Positions 35,404-44,918 are shown, counted from the stretch's first letter. The stretch: 64,000 nt of DNA from an uncultured Gemmiger sp. (GCF_934561205.1 NZ_CAKTFU010000002.1:124001-188000), one strand, 5' to 3'. The notes: a model not told the origin generated them from the letters alone. Program-made: numbers and translations.

Positions 35404-36192
35404 ATGGCAAAAATCAGTGCCTGCATCGTAGCGTACTGTGATTACGAGGAAGTCTGCGCCGCCGTGCGCAGCATCCTGCACTACACCCAAACCGCCGATT
35501 TTGTGCTGTATGTCGTGGATAACGCCAGCCCCGACGGCTGCGGAAAGCAGCTGGCGGAAACGAATTTCGGCGATGCGCGGGTGCAGATCCTCTGCCTGCC
35601 CGAAAACCTGGGCTTTGGCAAGGGGCATAACTATGTGCTGGATAAACTGCACAGCGACGTGCATTTTATCCTGAACCCCGATATTTTGCTGACGCAGGAC
35701 ATCCTGCCTGCCATGGCAGACTGGCTGCTGGCCACGCCGGGCGCTGCCATGGCAACGCCGCAGCTGCGCTACCCGGACGGAAAACTGCAGCACCTGCCCC
35801 GCCGCAAGCCCACGCCGTGGCTGCTGCTGGCACGCCAGCTGGCACCGAAATTCGGCGGTGTGTTCCGCAAGGCGGACGACCACTACACCATGCAGGACGA
35901 AGACCTGACCCGGCCGCGTAAAATCGAATTCTGCACAGGCAGCTTTATGGCGGTGCGCACCGATGTGTACAAAAAAATCGGCGGCTTTGACCCCGCATAT
36001 TTTATGTATGTGGAGGATGCCGACCTGACCCAAAAGGTTCTGCGCGAGGGCACGGTCTGGCTGGCCCCGCAGTTTACCGCCATCCATGCCTGGCACCGCG
36101 CGCCGATGCGTGACGCGGGAAAGTTCAAAATGCAGCTGGTCAGCATGGGGCGGTATTTCAAAAAGTGGGGCTGCGGCAAAGGCAAGGTTTGA
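35404..36192 (+). CDS. Glycosyltransferase family 2 protein
   Basis: A 262-residue GT-A fold glycosyltransferase similar to rhamnosyltransferases of cell-wall polysaccharide synthesis. Nucleotide-sugar binding: ISACIVAYCDYEEV and YVVDNASPDGCGK; the DxD-like element is ILNPDILLTQD; acceptor side: EFCTGSFMAVRTDVYKKIGGFDPAYFMYVEDADLTQ. No other polysaccharide genes lie near, and why it is adjacent to metA is unclear. Ends before a strong terminator. Confidence 0.88.
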   Translation: MAKISACIVAYCDYEEVCAAVRSILHYTQTADFVLYVVDNASPDGCGKQLAETNFGDARVQILCLPENLGFGKGHNYVLDKLHSDVHFILNPDILLTQDILPAMADWLLATPGAAMATPQLRYPDGKLQHLPRRKPTPWLLLARQLAPKFGGVFRKADDHYTMQDEDLTRPRKIEFCTGSFMAVRTDVYKKIGGFDPAYFMYVEDADLTQKVLREGTVWLAPQFTAIHAWHRAPMRDAGKFKMQLVSMGRYFKKWGCGKGKV

Positions 36193-36222
36193 TGCTAACC
36201 CTGCAAAACAAAGGAAAACTGT

Positions 36223-36256
36223 GCAGCCACCCGTTTTGCGGGTGGCTGCAGCTTTT
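36223..36256 (+). terminator. Terminator after the glycosyltransferase gene
   Basis: GCAGCCACCCG pairs with CGGGTGGCTGC (11 bp), loop TTTTG, followed by AGCTTTTT. Confidence 0.85.
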
Positions 36257-36337
36257 TATGCGGCTTTTGTGACTTTTCCTGCGGTTTGACCGTTTAGTGG
36301 GTACAAGGCCTTGAATCAGAAAGGAAAACACAACGCT

Positions 36338-36877
36338 ATGGAGGATAACAAAATCATAGATGCCCTGCTGGCAGAGCCGGAAACGGGGCTGCAGTTTTTG
36401 CTGACACAGTACGGCGGGCTGATCCATACCGTCATTTGCCGTATTTTGCCCAACAACCCGCAGGATGCCGAGGAATGTGCTGCGGACGTGCTGGTGGCGG
36501 CATGGAAGCACGCCGCCGAGTTGCGGCACCAAAACCGTCCGCTGCGCGCCTGGCTGTGCGTGACGGCGCGCAATGCGGCTATCGACCGTTGGAGGGCGCT
36601 GCGGCCCCGACAACAGGAATGTGAGCTGAACGACGAACTGGCGCAGGATTGGATGACCGAGCGCCGTTCCACCGAGGCGGAGGAGCTGATTGCCCAGCTG
36701 CTGACCGAACTACCGGAGCCGGACAGGGAGATATTTTTCCGCCGCTATTATTACAGGGAGTCCTGCCGCGAAATCGGGCGCAGGCTGCAAATGCAGGAAC
36801 ATACCGTCAATGTACGACTTTCCCGCGGGCGCGAAAAGCTGCGCAAGCAGTTTACCGCACTGCGCAATACTTATTAA
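36338..36877 (+). CDS. ECF-type RNA polymerase sigma factor
   Basis: A 179-residue sigma-70 family protein of the extracytoplasmic group. Region 2 is LLTQYGGLIHTVICRIL, NNPQDAEECAADVLVAAWKH and LCVTARNAAIDRWR; region 4 is LLTELPEPDREIFFRRYYYRESCREIG and AQ-like HTVNVRLSRGREKLRK. The start at 36338 follows AAAGGA. It is paired with a DUF4179 membrane protein, the usual arrangement of a sigma factor and its anti-sigma partner. The regulon is unknown. Confidence 0.9.
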   Translation: MEDNKIIDALLAEPETGLQFLLTQYGGLIHTVICRILPNNPQDAEECAADVLVAAWKHAAELRHQNRPLRAWLCVTARNAAIDRWRALRPRQQECELNDELAQDWMTERRSTEAEELIAQLLTELPEPDREIFFRRYYYRESCREIGRRLQMQEHTVNVRLSRGREKLRKQFTALRNTY

Positions 36878-36895
36878 AAAAGGGGGCTGCAACTT

Positions 36896-38404
36896 ATGCG
36901 TAACTATACAGACACCACGGATTCTTTGCTGGAACAGTATCCCACAAAAACCGAACCGCTGAGCAAGCAGGAAGAAAAGCGCATCTATGACATGGCGCTG
37001 AAAAAAATAGAGAAGGCGGGCAGCTATACGCCGCCTAAGCTGAAAAGGCACCGCCGTGTACCCGTGTGCGTGGCCGCTGCCGTGGCGGCAACCTGTGTGC
37101 TTTCGGTGGGCATTGCGGCGGCGCCGTATATCAAGGAGCTGACCGGCGGGAAAATCGGCTTTTTCACCGACGCCAAATCGCAGGCGCAGGTGCAGAACGT
37201 GCTGGATGCTCCGCGCGGCGAGTACGGCGGGCAGCAGACCGATACGGAAGGCCACAATACCGAAATCGGCCAGACGCAGACGCTGGACGGCGTCAACTAC
37301 ACGCTGGACACCGTGTCCATGGACGCCGCTACGCTGGATTGCTTCTTTACCGTAAGCGGCGAAAATGTGGTGTCGAAATTCCTGGACGCCGACAGCATCT
37401 ACCCCGAATGGGATCAGCTCAGCAGCAATACGCCGTGGATAGCGGCGCAAATCAACGGGGGCGAGGAAATTTACAAGATGCAAAGCGATTTTTACCGGCA
37501 GGGCGACGATACCTTCCGGCTGTGGCTGCACTATCAGCTGCCGGAGGAGCCGCAGGGCGATACCGTTATGCTGCGCCTGCTCGACCCCTACGCGGCAGTG
37601 GGCGAACCGGGGCTTAGCTACACGATGGAGCTGAACGGCGAGCAGGTGCGCGCCGGTGCGCGCCGCATTGCGCCGACGGTGCTGGATTTCGGCATTGCCG
37701 ATGCCCTGCTGGGCGATAACCCCATCACGCTGGACAGCCTGTGCTTCGGCACCGGCAGCGGCAGCCTTGTGAAACATTCCGAGGCGTCCGAAAAATTCGC
37801 CGAAACGCATCCCAATGGTGTGGTAAGCGAGGATGAGGAAAAGAAGCTGCGCGGCGAGGATGCGGACAACCCCGTGATCTTCAACGGCGGAATGATCCTG
37901 ACCGACGATACGGGGCGCGAGCTTCTGCCCAGCTACCCCCACGGCGTATCCGTGGATGCTGTTGCCTATACCGTGCCGGACGAAAACGCCCAAAGCATCA
38001 CCTTTACCCCTGTGTACTACAGCGGTGTGTACGAACACGAGGAACGCACCGTGACCGTGGAGGAAATGCAGCAGGGCGTAAAAATTGCTACCAGCGATGC
38101 GGGCGGCTACACCCTGCAGAACTTTGCCGTGCAGGGGCAGGCGCTGACGTGGCAGATGATCCCCTACGGCTTTGTGCAGAATACTGAGCTGATGCCGCAG
38201 GATGAAGAATATATCGACACAAACACCAATTCCTATGCTTTGCGCAGCAGCACGGTGGACCCGACCACCGGCATCATCAGCTGCCGCATCGACTACTACA
38301 CCGCTGACCCCGCGCAGGTGGCGAAGATCAGCGAGTTCCGGTATCTGTTCGACGGCGGATACCATGCGGACGAAAGCCGTGCCGTCACGCTGCCGCTGCA
38401 ATAA
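36896..38404 (+). CDS. DUF4179 membrane protein, probable anti-sigma partner
   Basis: A 502-residue protein with a short cytoplasmic N-terminus (about 1-50, DSLLEQYPTKTEPLSKQEEK), one membrane helix (VPVCVAAAVAATCVLSVGIA, about 54-73), and a large extracellular part starting with the DUF4179 segment (TLDGVNYTLDTVSMDAATLD). Such proteins are encoded directly after ECF sigma factors in Clostridia and are thought to hold them inactive until an outside signal arrives. That role is inferred from order and topology. Confidence 0.85.
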   Translation: MRNYTDTTDSLLEQYPTKTEPLSKQEEKRIYDMALKKIEKAGSYTPPKLKRHRRVPVCVAAAVAATCVLSVGIAAAPYIKELTGGKIGFFTDAKSQAQVQNVLDAPRGEYGGQQTDTEGHNTEIGQTQTLDGVNYTLDTVSMDAATLDCFFTVSGENVVSKFLDADSIYPEWDQLSSNTPWIAAQINGGEEIYKMQSDFYRQGDDTFRLWLHYQLPEEPQGDTVMLRLLDPYAAVGEPGLSYTMELNGEQVRAGARRIAPTVLDFGIADALLGDNPITLDSLCFGTGSGSLVKHSEASEKFAETHPNGVVSEDEEKKLRGEDADNPVIFNGGMILTDDTGRELLPSYPHGVSVDAVAYTVPDENAQSITFTPVYYSGVYEHEERTVTVEEMQQGVKIATSDAGGYTLQNFAVQGQALTWQMIPYGFVQNTELMPQDEEYIDTNTNSYALRSSTVDPTTGIISCRIDYYTADPAQVAKISEFRYLFDGGYHADESRAVTLPLQ

Positions 38405-38415
38405 AAAAGTCAGAC

Positions 38416-38445
38416 TTGACAAACCCGGTGACGGTGTGGTACAGT
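38416..38445 (+). promoter_or_regulatory. Promoter of the fhs transcript
   Basis: TTGACA (38416-38421), 18 bases, TACAGT (38440-38445). Confidence 0.8.
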
Positions 38446-38455
38446 AACACTATAC

Positions 38456-38537
38456 GAGGCCGCTGACCGACGGAATTATGTGGGGTACACCACAGGGGAG
38501 GCGGGCAAAACCTTGTTTTAAGCCGACCGTCTGGGCT
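38456..38537 (+). promoter_or_regulatory. ZTP (pfl motif) riboswitch
   Basis: The leader shows the ZTP/ZMP aptamer architecture: GACGG (38469-38473) able to pair with CCGTC (38527-38531), a hairpin TGTGG / CCACA, the conserved GGGGAGGC-type stretch after it, and the 3' core GCCGACCGTCTGGGC. The last four bases GGGC are also the foot of the terminator stem that follows, so ligand binding and termination exclude each other. ZTP signals low 10-formyl-tetrahydrofolate, and fhs, which makes that cofactor, is a standard target. Confidence 0.88.
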
Positions 38538-38575
38538 GCACACACGCCAGTGTGTGCGGCCCTTTATTGTTTTTA
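38533..38575 (+). terminator. Riboswitch expression-platform terminator before fhs
   Basis: GGGCtGCACACAC pairs with GTGTGTGCgGCCC and is followed by TTTATTGTTTTT. It shares GGGC with the aptamer. Confidence 0.88.
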
Positions 38576-38596
38576 CAAAAACGGAGGAATTGTACC

Positions 38597-40258
38597 ATGC
38601 TGAGTGATATCCAAATTGCACAGGCCGCCAAGATGCGTCCCATCACCGAAATTGCCGCCGAGCTGGGTCTGCAGGGGCAGGATGTTATCCCCTACGGCCA
38701 CTACAAGGCAAAGCTGAACCATCTGCTGGCCAAAAGTGACCGCCCCGAGGGCAAGCTGATTTTGGTCACAGCCATCAGCCCCACCCCCGCCGGTGAGGGC
38801 AAGACCACCACCAGCGTGGGCCTGGCGGATGCCATGAACGCCATGGGCAAAAAGACGATGCTCTGCCTGCGCGAGCCGTCCCTGGGGCCTGTGTTCGGCA
38901 TTAAGGGCGGCGCAGCCGGCGGCGGCTATGCGCAGGTCGTGCCGATGGAGGATATCAACCTGCATTTTACCGGCGATATCCACGCCATCGGCGCTGCCAA
39001 CAACCTGCTGGCGGCGATGATCGACAACTCCATCCAGCAGGGCAACCCCCTGAACATTGATGCCCGCCGCATCACCTGGAAGCGCTGCATGGATATGAAC
39101 GACCGCCAGCTGCGCTTTATTGTGGACGGTCTGGGCGGCAAGATCAACGGCACCCCCCGCGAGGACGGCTTTGACATTACCGTGGCCAGCGAGATTATGG
39201 CGGTGTTCTGCCTTGCCAAGGACTTGACGGATCTGAAAGAGCGCCTGTCCCGCATTGTCTGCGCCTACACCTACGACGGCAAGCCCGTTACCGCCGGGCA
39301 GATCGGCGCCGCCGGCGCGATGACCGCCCTGCTGAAGGACGCGCTGGACCCGAACCTTGTGCAGACGCTGGAAAACAACCCCGCCATCATCCACGGCGGT
39401 CCCTTTGCCAACATTGCCCACGGCTGCAACAGCGCCATTGCCACCAAGCTGAGCCTGAAACTGGCAGACTATGTTGTGACCGAGGCGGGCTTCGGCGCGG
39501 ATTTGGGCGCGGAAAAGTTCTTGGACATCAAGTGCCGCTATGCGGGGCTGAACCCCGCTGCCGTGGTGCTGGTTGCCACCGTGCGCGCGCTGAAATCCCA
39601 CGGCGGCGTGGCAAAGGCTGACCTGAATAAGCCCAATGCGGCGGCTGTGCGCGCCGGTGCCGCCAACCTGACCCGCCATATCGAGAACCTGCAGGGCTTC
39701 GGCTTGCCGGTTTGCGTGGCGATCAACGCCTTCCCCACCGACACGGCGGAGGAAATGGAGGTCATTCACGAAATCTGCGCCAAGGTCGGCGTCCCCTGCG
39801 CCCTGAGCGAGGTCTTTGCCAAGGGCGGCGAGGGCGGCAAGGCACTGGCGGAAACGGTGCTTTCCATTATGGACGACACCGCCCGCGTGCAGTACACCTA
39901 CCCGCCGGAGGCTTCTCTGACCGAGAAGATCGAAGCCGTTGCCAAGAAGATCTACCGCGCCGACGGGGTAAACTACACCGCCGCCGCCAAAAAGACGCTG
40001 GACGAGCTGACGGCGCTGGGCTACGGCAATCTGCCCGTTTGCATTGCCAAGACGCAGTATTCCTTCAGCGATGACGCCAAGCTGATCGGCGCACCCGAGG
40101 GCTTTGCCATGAACGTGCGCGAGGTTCGCCTGAGCGCCGGTGCCGGGTTCGTGGTGGTCATCTGCGGCAACATTATGACGATGCCGGGTCTGCCCAAGCA
40201 CCCCGCCGCCATGGACATTGACGTGGACGGCGAGGGCAAGATCACAGGTCTGTTCTGA
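38597..40258 (+). CDS. fhs: Formate-tetrahydrofolate ligase
   Basis: Makes 10-formyl-THF from formate, THF and ATP, feeding purine synthesis and one-carbon metabolism. The 553-residue protein has the N-terminal [13 protein letters not shown], the ATP-binding [58 protein letters not shown], and the C-terminal [16 protein letters not shown] and [13 protein letters not shown]. Start at 38597 after ACGGAGGA. Expression is expected to rise when ZTP accumulates. Confidence 0.97.
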   Translation: MLSDIQIAQAAKMRPITEIAAELGLQGQDVIPYGHYKAKLNHLLAKSDRPEGKLILVTAISPTPAGEGKTTTSVGLADAMNAMGKKTMLCLREPSLGPVFGIKGGAAGGGYAQVVPMEDINLHFTGDIHAIGAANNLLAAMIDNSIQQGNPLNIDARRITWKRCMDMNDRQLRFIVDGLGGKINGTPREDGFDITVASEIMAVFCLAKDLTDLKERLSRIVCAYTYDGKPVTAGQIGAAGAMTALLKDALDPNLVQTLENNPAIIHGGPFANIAHGCNSAIATKLSLKLADYVVTEAGFGADLGAEKFLDIKCRYAGLNPAAVVLVATVRALKSHGGVAKADLNKPNAAAVRAGAANLTRHIENLQGFGLPVCVAINAFPTDTAEEMEVIHEICAKVGVPCALSEVFAKGGEGGKALAETVLSIMDDTARVQYTYPPEASLTEKIEAVAKKIYRADGVNYTAAAKKTLDELTALGYGNLPVCIAKTQYSFSDDAKLIGAPEGFAMNVREVRLSAGAGFVVVICGNIMTMPGLPKHPAAMDIDVDGEGKITGLF

Positions 40259-40266
40259 TTTTATTG

Positions 40267-40310
40267 CAAAAAACGGAGTGACTCCCGTATGGGGAGCCAC
40301 TCCGTTTTTT
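40267..40310. terminator. Bidirectional terminator after fhs
   Basis: AAAAAACGGAGTGaCTCCC pairs with GGGAGcCACTCCGTTTTTT; it serves fhs and the convergent YkgJ-type gene, whose stop codon touches it. Confidence 0.88.
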
Positions 40311-40989
40311 ATGCCAGCAGCCTGTCCAAAATGGGCTGCAATACGGCAATGTTTTGTTGGAACTGGGGGTAAAATTCATCACCCAGCGCGTAATCGTAGT
40401 ACAGTGCGCGTTCGATGCGCTTGACGGCTGCCGCAAAATGCGGGTGTTCTGCCCCACCGGCGGCCAACAGCTGTTCCGAAATTTGTGTACAGACGATTGC
40501 CCAGCGGGCATCGGCACCGGCACGTTCCTGCACACCGGAATTTTGCAGGTAGTCCTGCAGCGTCTGCCCTGCCCCGGCGCTTGCCCCGCACAGGGGCAGC
40601 TGGGCAAAATAGGCGGTTTGGGCGGTCACGGTGTCAATGCTCTGCCCCAGCGGGTAGAGCGCACACGCCAGCGGACGCGCCGCGTGGATGGCACAGGCAG
40701 AGCCTTCAAAAAAGCGGCAGTTGCCTGTTTTGGGGTCGGGCGTAAGCCGCAGCGTGGGCAGGCAGCTTTGCGGTGCAACATAGCTTTTGCAGAAGGCACC
40801 CGCCACAATGCGGGGCGAAAGGCTCAGCCGCCGGGCAATACGGTATAAATCATAGCCCGACAGAACCAAGTCGCGCCGTTCACGGCAGCAATCCCCGCAA
40901 CCTGCACAGACAAAGGCGAAGCTCTCCCCTGCGGCAAGGGTCCGGCAGTCGCCCCATGTTTCGGTCATACGGCCCGGTTCGGGTGTCAT
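40309..40989 (-). CDS. YkgJ family cysteine cluster protein
   Basis: A 226-residue protein of the UPF0153/YkgJ family, which is thought to bind a metal or Fe-S cluster through clustered Cys. The cluster residues are in FAFVCAGCGDCCRERRD, NCRFFEGSACAIHAARPLACALYPLG. The start at 40989 follows GAAAGGAG; a longer frame exists without a ribosome site. Function unknown. It is the last of a three-gene minus-strand group with the esterase and the C-GCAxxG-C-C protein, two of which are Cys-rich redox-type proteins. Confidence 0.85.
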   Translation of the reverse strand: MTPEPGRMTETWGDCRTLAAGESFAFVCAGCGDCCRERRDLVLSGYDLYRIARRLSLSPRIVAGAFCKSYVAPQSCLPTLRLTPDPKTGNCRFFEGSACAIHAARPLACALYPLGQSIDTVTAQTAYFAQLPLCGASAGAGQTLQDYLQNSGVQERAGADARWAIVCTQISEQLLAAGGAEHPHFAAAVKRIERALYYDYALGDEFYPQFQQNIAVLQPILDRLLA

Positions 40990-41003
40990 AGCGGGCACTC
41001 CTT

Positions 41004-41810
41004 TCACAGGCGGAAGTCCAGCACGTTGGCAAGCCAGCGGGTGCAAAGCTGCACCCATGCGCTGTTTTCAGCGCTGGGGGTGTTGACCTCATTGGTGCAG
41101 GTACTCATGCCGTGCTGACCCTTGGCAAAGAGATGCAGCTCATACGGAACATCGCACTCCTCCAGCGCGTTTGCCAGCAGCAGCGAGTTCTGCACGGGCA
41201 CGGATTCATCAGTGACAGTATGCCAGACGAAAAACGGCGGCAGGCCCGGCTGAATTTGATTTTCCAGGCTCATTTCGGCGCGCAGTGCGGCGTCGCTGCC
41301 GCACAGGTTCTCGGTGGAGCCTTGGTGGCCCAATGTGGAGGTGGTCACAACGGGGTAGCCCAAAACCACGGCGTTGGGGCGGGCTTCGTCGCCCGTGATG
41401 CCCAGCGCCTTTTGCACGGCGGGCGTGTGCGCCAAAACGGCAGACGAGGCCGCCAGATGCCCGCCGGCGGAAAACCCGCAGACGGCGATTTTTTCGGGGT
41501 CCAGATGCAGGGCATCGGCGTTGCGGCGCAGATACAAAACAGCAGCGACGGCGTCCAGCAGCGGCTGATATTGCAGAGGCACCGGGTTTTCGTCGGCACA
41601 GTGGTAGTACAAAATAAAGGTCTGGTAGCCCGCCTGCAAAAACTGCATGGCGACGGGGTCAGCCTCGCGCTTGCTGCAATAGCCGTAGCCGCCGCCGGGG
41701 AAAATCAGCATGGCGGGGCGGGTTATGAAGGCGGGCATTTCGGCGGCAGGCTCGCGCAGGTAGCCGACCAGCTTTGCGCCGGTGGACAAGGTTTCATGCA
41801 AAATTTCCAT
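41004..41810 (-). CDS. Alpha/beta hydrolase (acetyl-xylan esterase/lipase-like)
   Basis: A 268-residue esterase of the BD-FAE/Aes type. The oxyanion loop is FPGGGYGYCSKREAD, the nucleophile elbow is GFSAGGHLAAS with Ser in GxSxG, the acid is in WHTVTDESVPVQNS and the His in AKGQHGMS. There is no signal peptide, so it acts inside the cell, perhaps on acetylated oligosaccharides or other small esters. It starts four bases from the end of the upstream gene. Confidence 0.88.
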   Translation of the reverse strand: MEILHETLSTGAKLVGYLREPAAEMPAFITRPAMLIFPGGGYGYCSKREADPVAMQFLQAGYQTFILYYHCADENPVPLQYQPLLDAVAAVLYLRRNADALHLDPEKIAVCGFSAGGHLAASSAVLAHTPAVQKALGITGDEARPNAVVLGYPVVTTSTLGHQGSTENLCGSDAALRAEMSLENQIQPGLPPFFVWHTVTDESVPVQNSLLLANALEECDVPYELHLFAKGQHGMSTCTNEVNTPSAENSAWVQLCTRWLANVLDFRL

Positions 41811-41813
41811 AGG

Positions 41814-42284
41814 TTATACCTCGTTGGTTGGGGGCAGAGGGTGCGTTTCGATGTACTCTGCCATAATGTCAGCGGCCATGCGCACCAGCTCCGGGCAGGG
41901 GCGCTTTTTATAGTATTCGGCGGTGCGGGGGCTGGCCACGGGGCTGCCCTCGGCCTTTTGCAGCCCCAGCAGCTCGCGGCAGACGATGGTGTTTTTGCCG
42001 TTGCGGCGGCGATATTCGGCGGCAAGGGCCTGCACCTCGGTGTAGGTGGCGGTCTTTTGGGCGGGGTCATCGCTGCCATACAGGGTGCTTAGCACAAACG
42101 TGATGCCGGAAAACGCACCGCAGACCTCCCGTAGGCGTCCGAATCCGCCGCCGAAGCCGGAGGACATCCGCGCGGCCTGGGATTCGGTCATATGCATAAC
42201 GGGGGCAAAGGCTATCGCCACACACTGGGCGCAGTTGTAGCCCTTAAAAAAGGTTTCGTAGGCTTTGTCGCCATAGATAGACAT
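41814..42284 (-). CDS. C-GCAxxG-C-C family protein
   Basis: A 156-residue protein of the C_GCAxxG_C_C family, named for its spaced Cys pattern: YNCAQCVAIAF, then FGRLREVCGAFSGI, CRELLGL and RPCPELVRMAADIMAEY. Members are believed to bind metal or carry out redox reactions and occur mainly in anaerobes. Function is not known. It heads the esterase/YkgJ group; its 5' region up to 42428 shows no clear promoter that I can support. Confidence 0.88.
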   Translation of the reverse strand: MSIYGDKAYETFFKGYNCAQCVAIAFAPVMHMTESQAARMSSGFGGGFGRLREVCGAFSGITFVLSTLYGSDDPAQKTATYTEVQALAAEYRRRNGKNTIVCRELLGLQKAEGSPVASPRTAEYYKKRPCPELVRMAADIMAEYIETHPLPPTNEV

Positions 42285-42427
42285 GTGATTCCCTTCGTTT
42301 CTCTGGACGATGCCGCGTTATAGCACACGATCGGGCGGCATGCCGTGCCTTGTAATATTGTCATCATACCACAAAGCGATGCTAAGGAAAAGGCTTTTTT
42401 AATTTTTTGTTAAAATGTGCCGAAACA

Positions 42428-42488
42428 GTTGCACTTTGCTGCAAAGAGTGCTAAACTACAATTAGCAGTTAAAATAACAGAGTGCTAA
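42428..42488 (+). promoter_or_regulatory. htpG promoter with two CIRCE (HrcA) operators
   Basis: TTGCAC (42429-42434), 17 bases, TAAACT (42452-42457). Two inverted repeats with the exact 9-9-9 CIRCE spacing overlap or follow it: GTTGCACTT-N9-GAGTGCTAA (42428-42454) and TTAGCAGTT-N9-GAGTGCTAA (42462-42488). Right arms match the TTAGCACTC-N9-GAGTGCTAA consensus perfectly; left arms match 6/9 and 7/9. HrcA should therefore repress htpG outside heat stress. The rest of the 42285-42516 gap shows nothing further. Confidence 0.85.
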
Positions 42489-42516
42489 CATTACAATAAA
42501 AGCGAGGTCATATTCT

Positions 42517-44418
42517 ATGGCAATGCGTCAATTCAAAGCCGAAAGCAAAAAACTGATGGACTTAATGATCAACTCCATCTATACCAACCGTGAGATTTTC
42601 CTGCGTGAGCTGATTTCCAATGCGTCCGATGCCTGCGACAAGCGCTATTTCAAGAGCCTGACCGATACCGAGATGGGCATCACCAAGGCAGATCTGAACA
42701 TCCACCTGTCCGTCGACAAGGACGCCCGCACCCTGACCATCACCGATAACGGCATCGGCATGACCAAGGATGAGCTGGAAAAGAACCTTGGCACCATCGC
42801 CAGGTCCGGCTCGCTGGATTTCAAGACCGAAAACCAGAGCGACAACATCGACATCATCGGTCAGTTCGGCGTGGGCTTCTACTCTGCCTTTATGGTTGCC
42901 CAAAAAGTCACTGTTATTTCCCGCGCACAGGGCGCTGACGAGGCCTGGCAGTGGGAATCCAAGGGTGTAGAGGGCTACACCCTGACCGCCGCCGACAAGG
43001 AGGACGTCGGCACGGAAATCACGCTGGTGCTCAAGGACGACACCGACACCGAGAATTACAGCGAGTATCTGGACGACTACACGCTGGCAAACCTTGTCAA
43101 GAAATACAGCGACTATATCCGCTTCCCCATCACGATGTACCGTGAAAAATCCCGCCAGAAGCCCAAGCCTGAGGACGCCGGCGACGACTACAAGCCCGAA
43201 TACGAGACCTACACCGAGCTGGAGACCCTGAACAGCATGGTGCCTATCTGGAAGCGCGCCAAGAGCGAGGTCAAGGACGAGGACTACAACGAGTTCTACA
43301 AGAATAAGTTTATGGATTACTCCGACCCGCTGCGCGTCATCACCAGCCGCACCGAGGGTACCGCAACCTACACCGCCCTGCTGTTTGTACCCGGCCGCAC
43401 CCCCTACGACTACTACACCAAGGAGTACGAGAAGGGTCTGGCGCTGTATGCCTCCGGCGTTATGATCATGGAAAAATGCGCCGACCTGCTGCCGGACTAT
43501 TTCAGCTTTATCAAGGGCGTTGTGGACAGCGAGGATCTGAGCCTGAACATCAGCCGTGAAACCCTGCAGAAGGACAGCCAGCTCAAGCTGATCCGCAACT
43601 CTCTGGAAAAGAAGATCAAGAACGAGCTGCACGCCATGCTGGTCAATGACCGTGAAAAGTACGAAACCTTCTGGAAGAGCTTTGGTCGCCAGATCAAGTT
43701 CGGCATCTACGGCGATTACGGTATGCACAAGGATCTGCTGGGCGATTTGCTGATGTTCTTCTCTGCCAAGGAGCAGAAGCTGGTCACGCTGGACGAATAT
43801 ATCGAGAAGATGCCCGAAGATCAGAAGTGCATCTACTTTGCCGCCGGTGACGACACCGACCGCCTGGGCAAGCTGCCCAACGCCCAGCTGGTGTTGAGCA
43901 AGGGCTACGACCTGCTGCTTTGCACCGAGGACGTGGATGAATTTTGCCTGCAGATGATGCAGAACTACAAGGAAAAGGAATTCAAGAACATCAACTCCGG
44001 CGATCTGGGTCTGGAAACCGAGGACGAAAAGAAGGCCGCCGAGGAGACCGCCACCGAGAACAAGGATCTGTTTGAGGAAATCAAGACGGCGCTGAAGGGC
44101 AAGATCAAGGATGTCAAGGTCAACCCGACGCTGAAGGAGCATCCCGTTACGCTGTCCAGCGAGGGCGGCATCTCGATGGAGATGGAAAAGGTGCTGCGCC
44201 GTATGCCCAACGGCGAGGGCGTGGAAAGCACCAAGGTGCTGGAACTGAACCCCAACCACACCGTGTTTGCCGCGCTGAAGTCTGCCCACGAGGCGGGCGA
44301 CACCGAAAAGGTCAACCACTATGCCGAGCTGCTGTATGATCAGGCTTTGCTGATTGCCGGCCTGCCCATTGAGGACCCTGTGGCATATGCCCAGCTGGTC
44401 TGCGGCTTGATGAAGTAA
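42517..44418 (+). CDS. htpG: Molecular chaperone HtpG (Hsp90)
   Basis: The bacterial Hsp90, an ATP-driven homodimeric chaperone. The 633 residues contain the GHKL ATP pocket (LRELISNASDACDK, ITDNGIGMTKDELEKNLGTIARSG, GQFGVGFYSAFMVA), the middle domain (FVPGRTPYDYYTKEYEKGLALY, VDSEDLSLNISRETLQ) and the C-terminal dimerisation domain ending ALKSAHEAGDTEKVN. Start ATG at 42517 (a second ATG two codons on is possible). CIRCE boxes put it in the HrcA regulon rather than a sigma-32-like one. Confidence 0.97.
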   Translation: MAMRQFKAESKKLMDLMINSIYTNREIFLRELISNASDACDKRYFKSLTDTEMGITKADLNIHLSVDKDARTLTITDNGIGMTKDELEKNLGTIARSGSLDFKTENQSDNIDIIGQFGVGFYSAFMVAQKVTVISRAQGADEAWQWESKGVEGYTLTAADKEDVGTEITLVLKDDTDTENYSEYLDDYTLANLVKKYSDYIRFPITMYREKSRQKPKPEDAGDDYKPEYETYTELETLNSMVPIWKRAKSEVKDEDYNEFYKNKFMDYSDPLRVITSRTEGTATYTALLFVPGRTPYDYYTKEYEKGLALYASGVMIMEKCADLLPDYFSFIKGVVDSEDLSLNISRETLQKDSQLKLIRNSLEKKIKNELHAMLVNDREKYETFWKSFGRQIKFGIYGDYGMHKDLLGDLLMFFSAKEQKLVTLDEYIEKMPEDQKCIYFAAGDDTDRLGKLPNAQLVLSKGYDLLLCTEDVDEFCLQMMQNYKEKEFKNINSGDLGLETEDEKKAAEETATENKDLFEEIKTALKGKIKDVKVNPTLKEHPVTLSSEGGISMEMEKVLRRMPNGEGVESTKVLELNPNHTVFAALKSAHEAGDTEKVNHYAELLYDQALLIAGLPIEDPVAYAQLVCGLMK

Positions 44419-44431
44419 CACCGCAAAATTT

Positions 44432-44466
44432 AAGCTGTGCCCTTGCGGGGGCACAGCTTTTTTGTT
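44432..44466 (+). terminator. Terminator after htpG
   Basis: AAGCTGTGCCC pairs with GGGGCACAGCTT around a short loop and is followed by TTTTTTTG. Confidence 0.88.
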
Positions 44467-44493
44467 GCCAAACGACGCACACTGCGCTATAAT
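44465..44493 (+). promoter_or_regulatory. Promoter of the 129-residue hypothetical gene
   Basis: TTGCCA (44465-44470), 17 bases, TATAAT (44488-44493), close behind the htpG terminator. Confidence 0.8.
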
Positions 44494-44528
44494 AGAGGCA
44501 ATAGAAAACGAGTTCAGGGGGAAACATT

Positions 44529-44918
44529 ATGACAGCCAATGCCGCCGATTTTGCCGGGACTGCCTGCGGGCGTCGCTATGAAAAGGAAATGGAAACGCAC
44601 TTCCGCGATTGCCTGCTGTTTTATCTGGATGGGCGTATCCGATTTGAACGTTACTGCTACGGCGAGGCGGCGTGCCTTGTTTTCAGCACCTGGGCACACG
44701 GCTTTGACGCCGACGGCCGTATCATGTGGGATAAGGAACCGGAATTTGAAAGCCAGCGCTCTGCCCTGCCCCGCTGCCTGACCGATATTCAGGAGAACGG
44801 ACACGCCCTGCAATTTGACGGTGCTTTTAAGCGCTATGTGCAAACCGAGGAATTTGCCGAGGATAAGCCCAACGGCTACGGCAAATGGAAAGTCTTTTGG
44901 TTGAAGCGCAAAAAATAA
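44529..44918 (+). CDS. Hypothetical protein (129 aa)
   Basis: A soluble protein with its own promoter and terminator: MTANAADFAGTACGRRYEK, YLDGRIRFERYCYGEAACL in the middle and YGKWKVFWLKRKK at the end. It is rich in aromatic residues and looks like a small beta-sheet domain. I do not recognise the family. It is monocistronic; its stop codon lies inside the terminator stem shared with the convergent ECF gene. Confidence 0.7.
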   Translation: MTANAADFAGTACGRRYEKEMETHFRDCLLFYLDGRIRFERYCYGEAACLVFSTWAHGFDADGRIMWDKEPEFESQRSALPRCLTDIQENGHALQFDGAFKRYVQTEEFAEDKPNGYGKWKVFWLKRKK

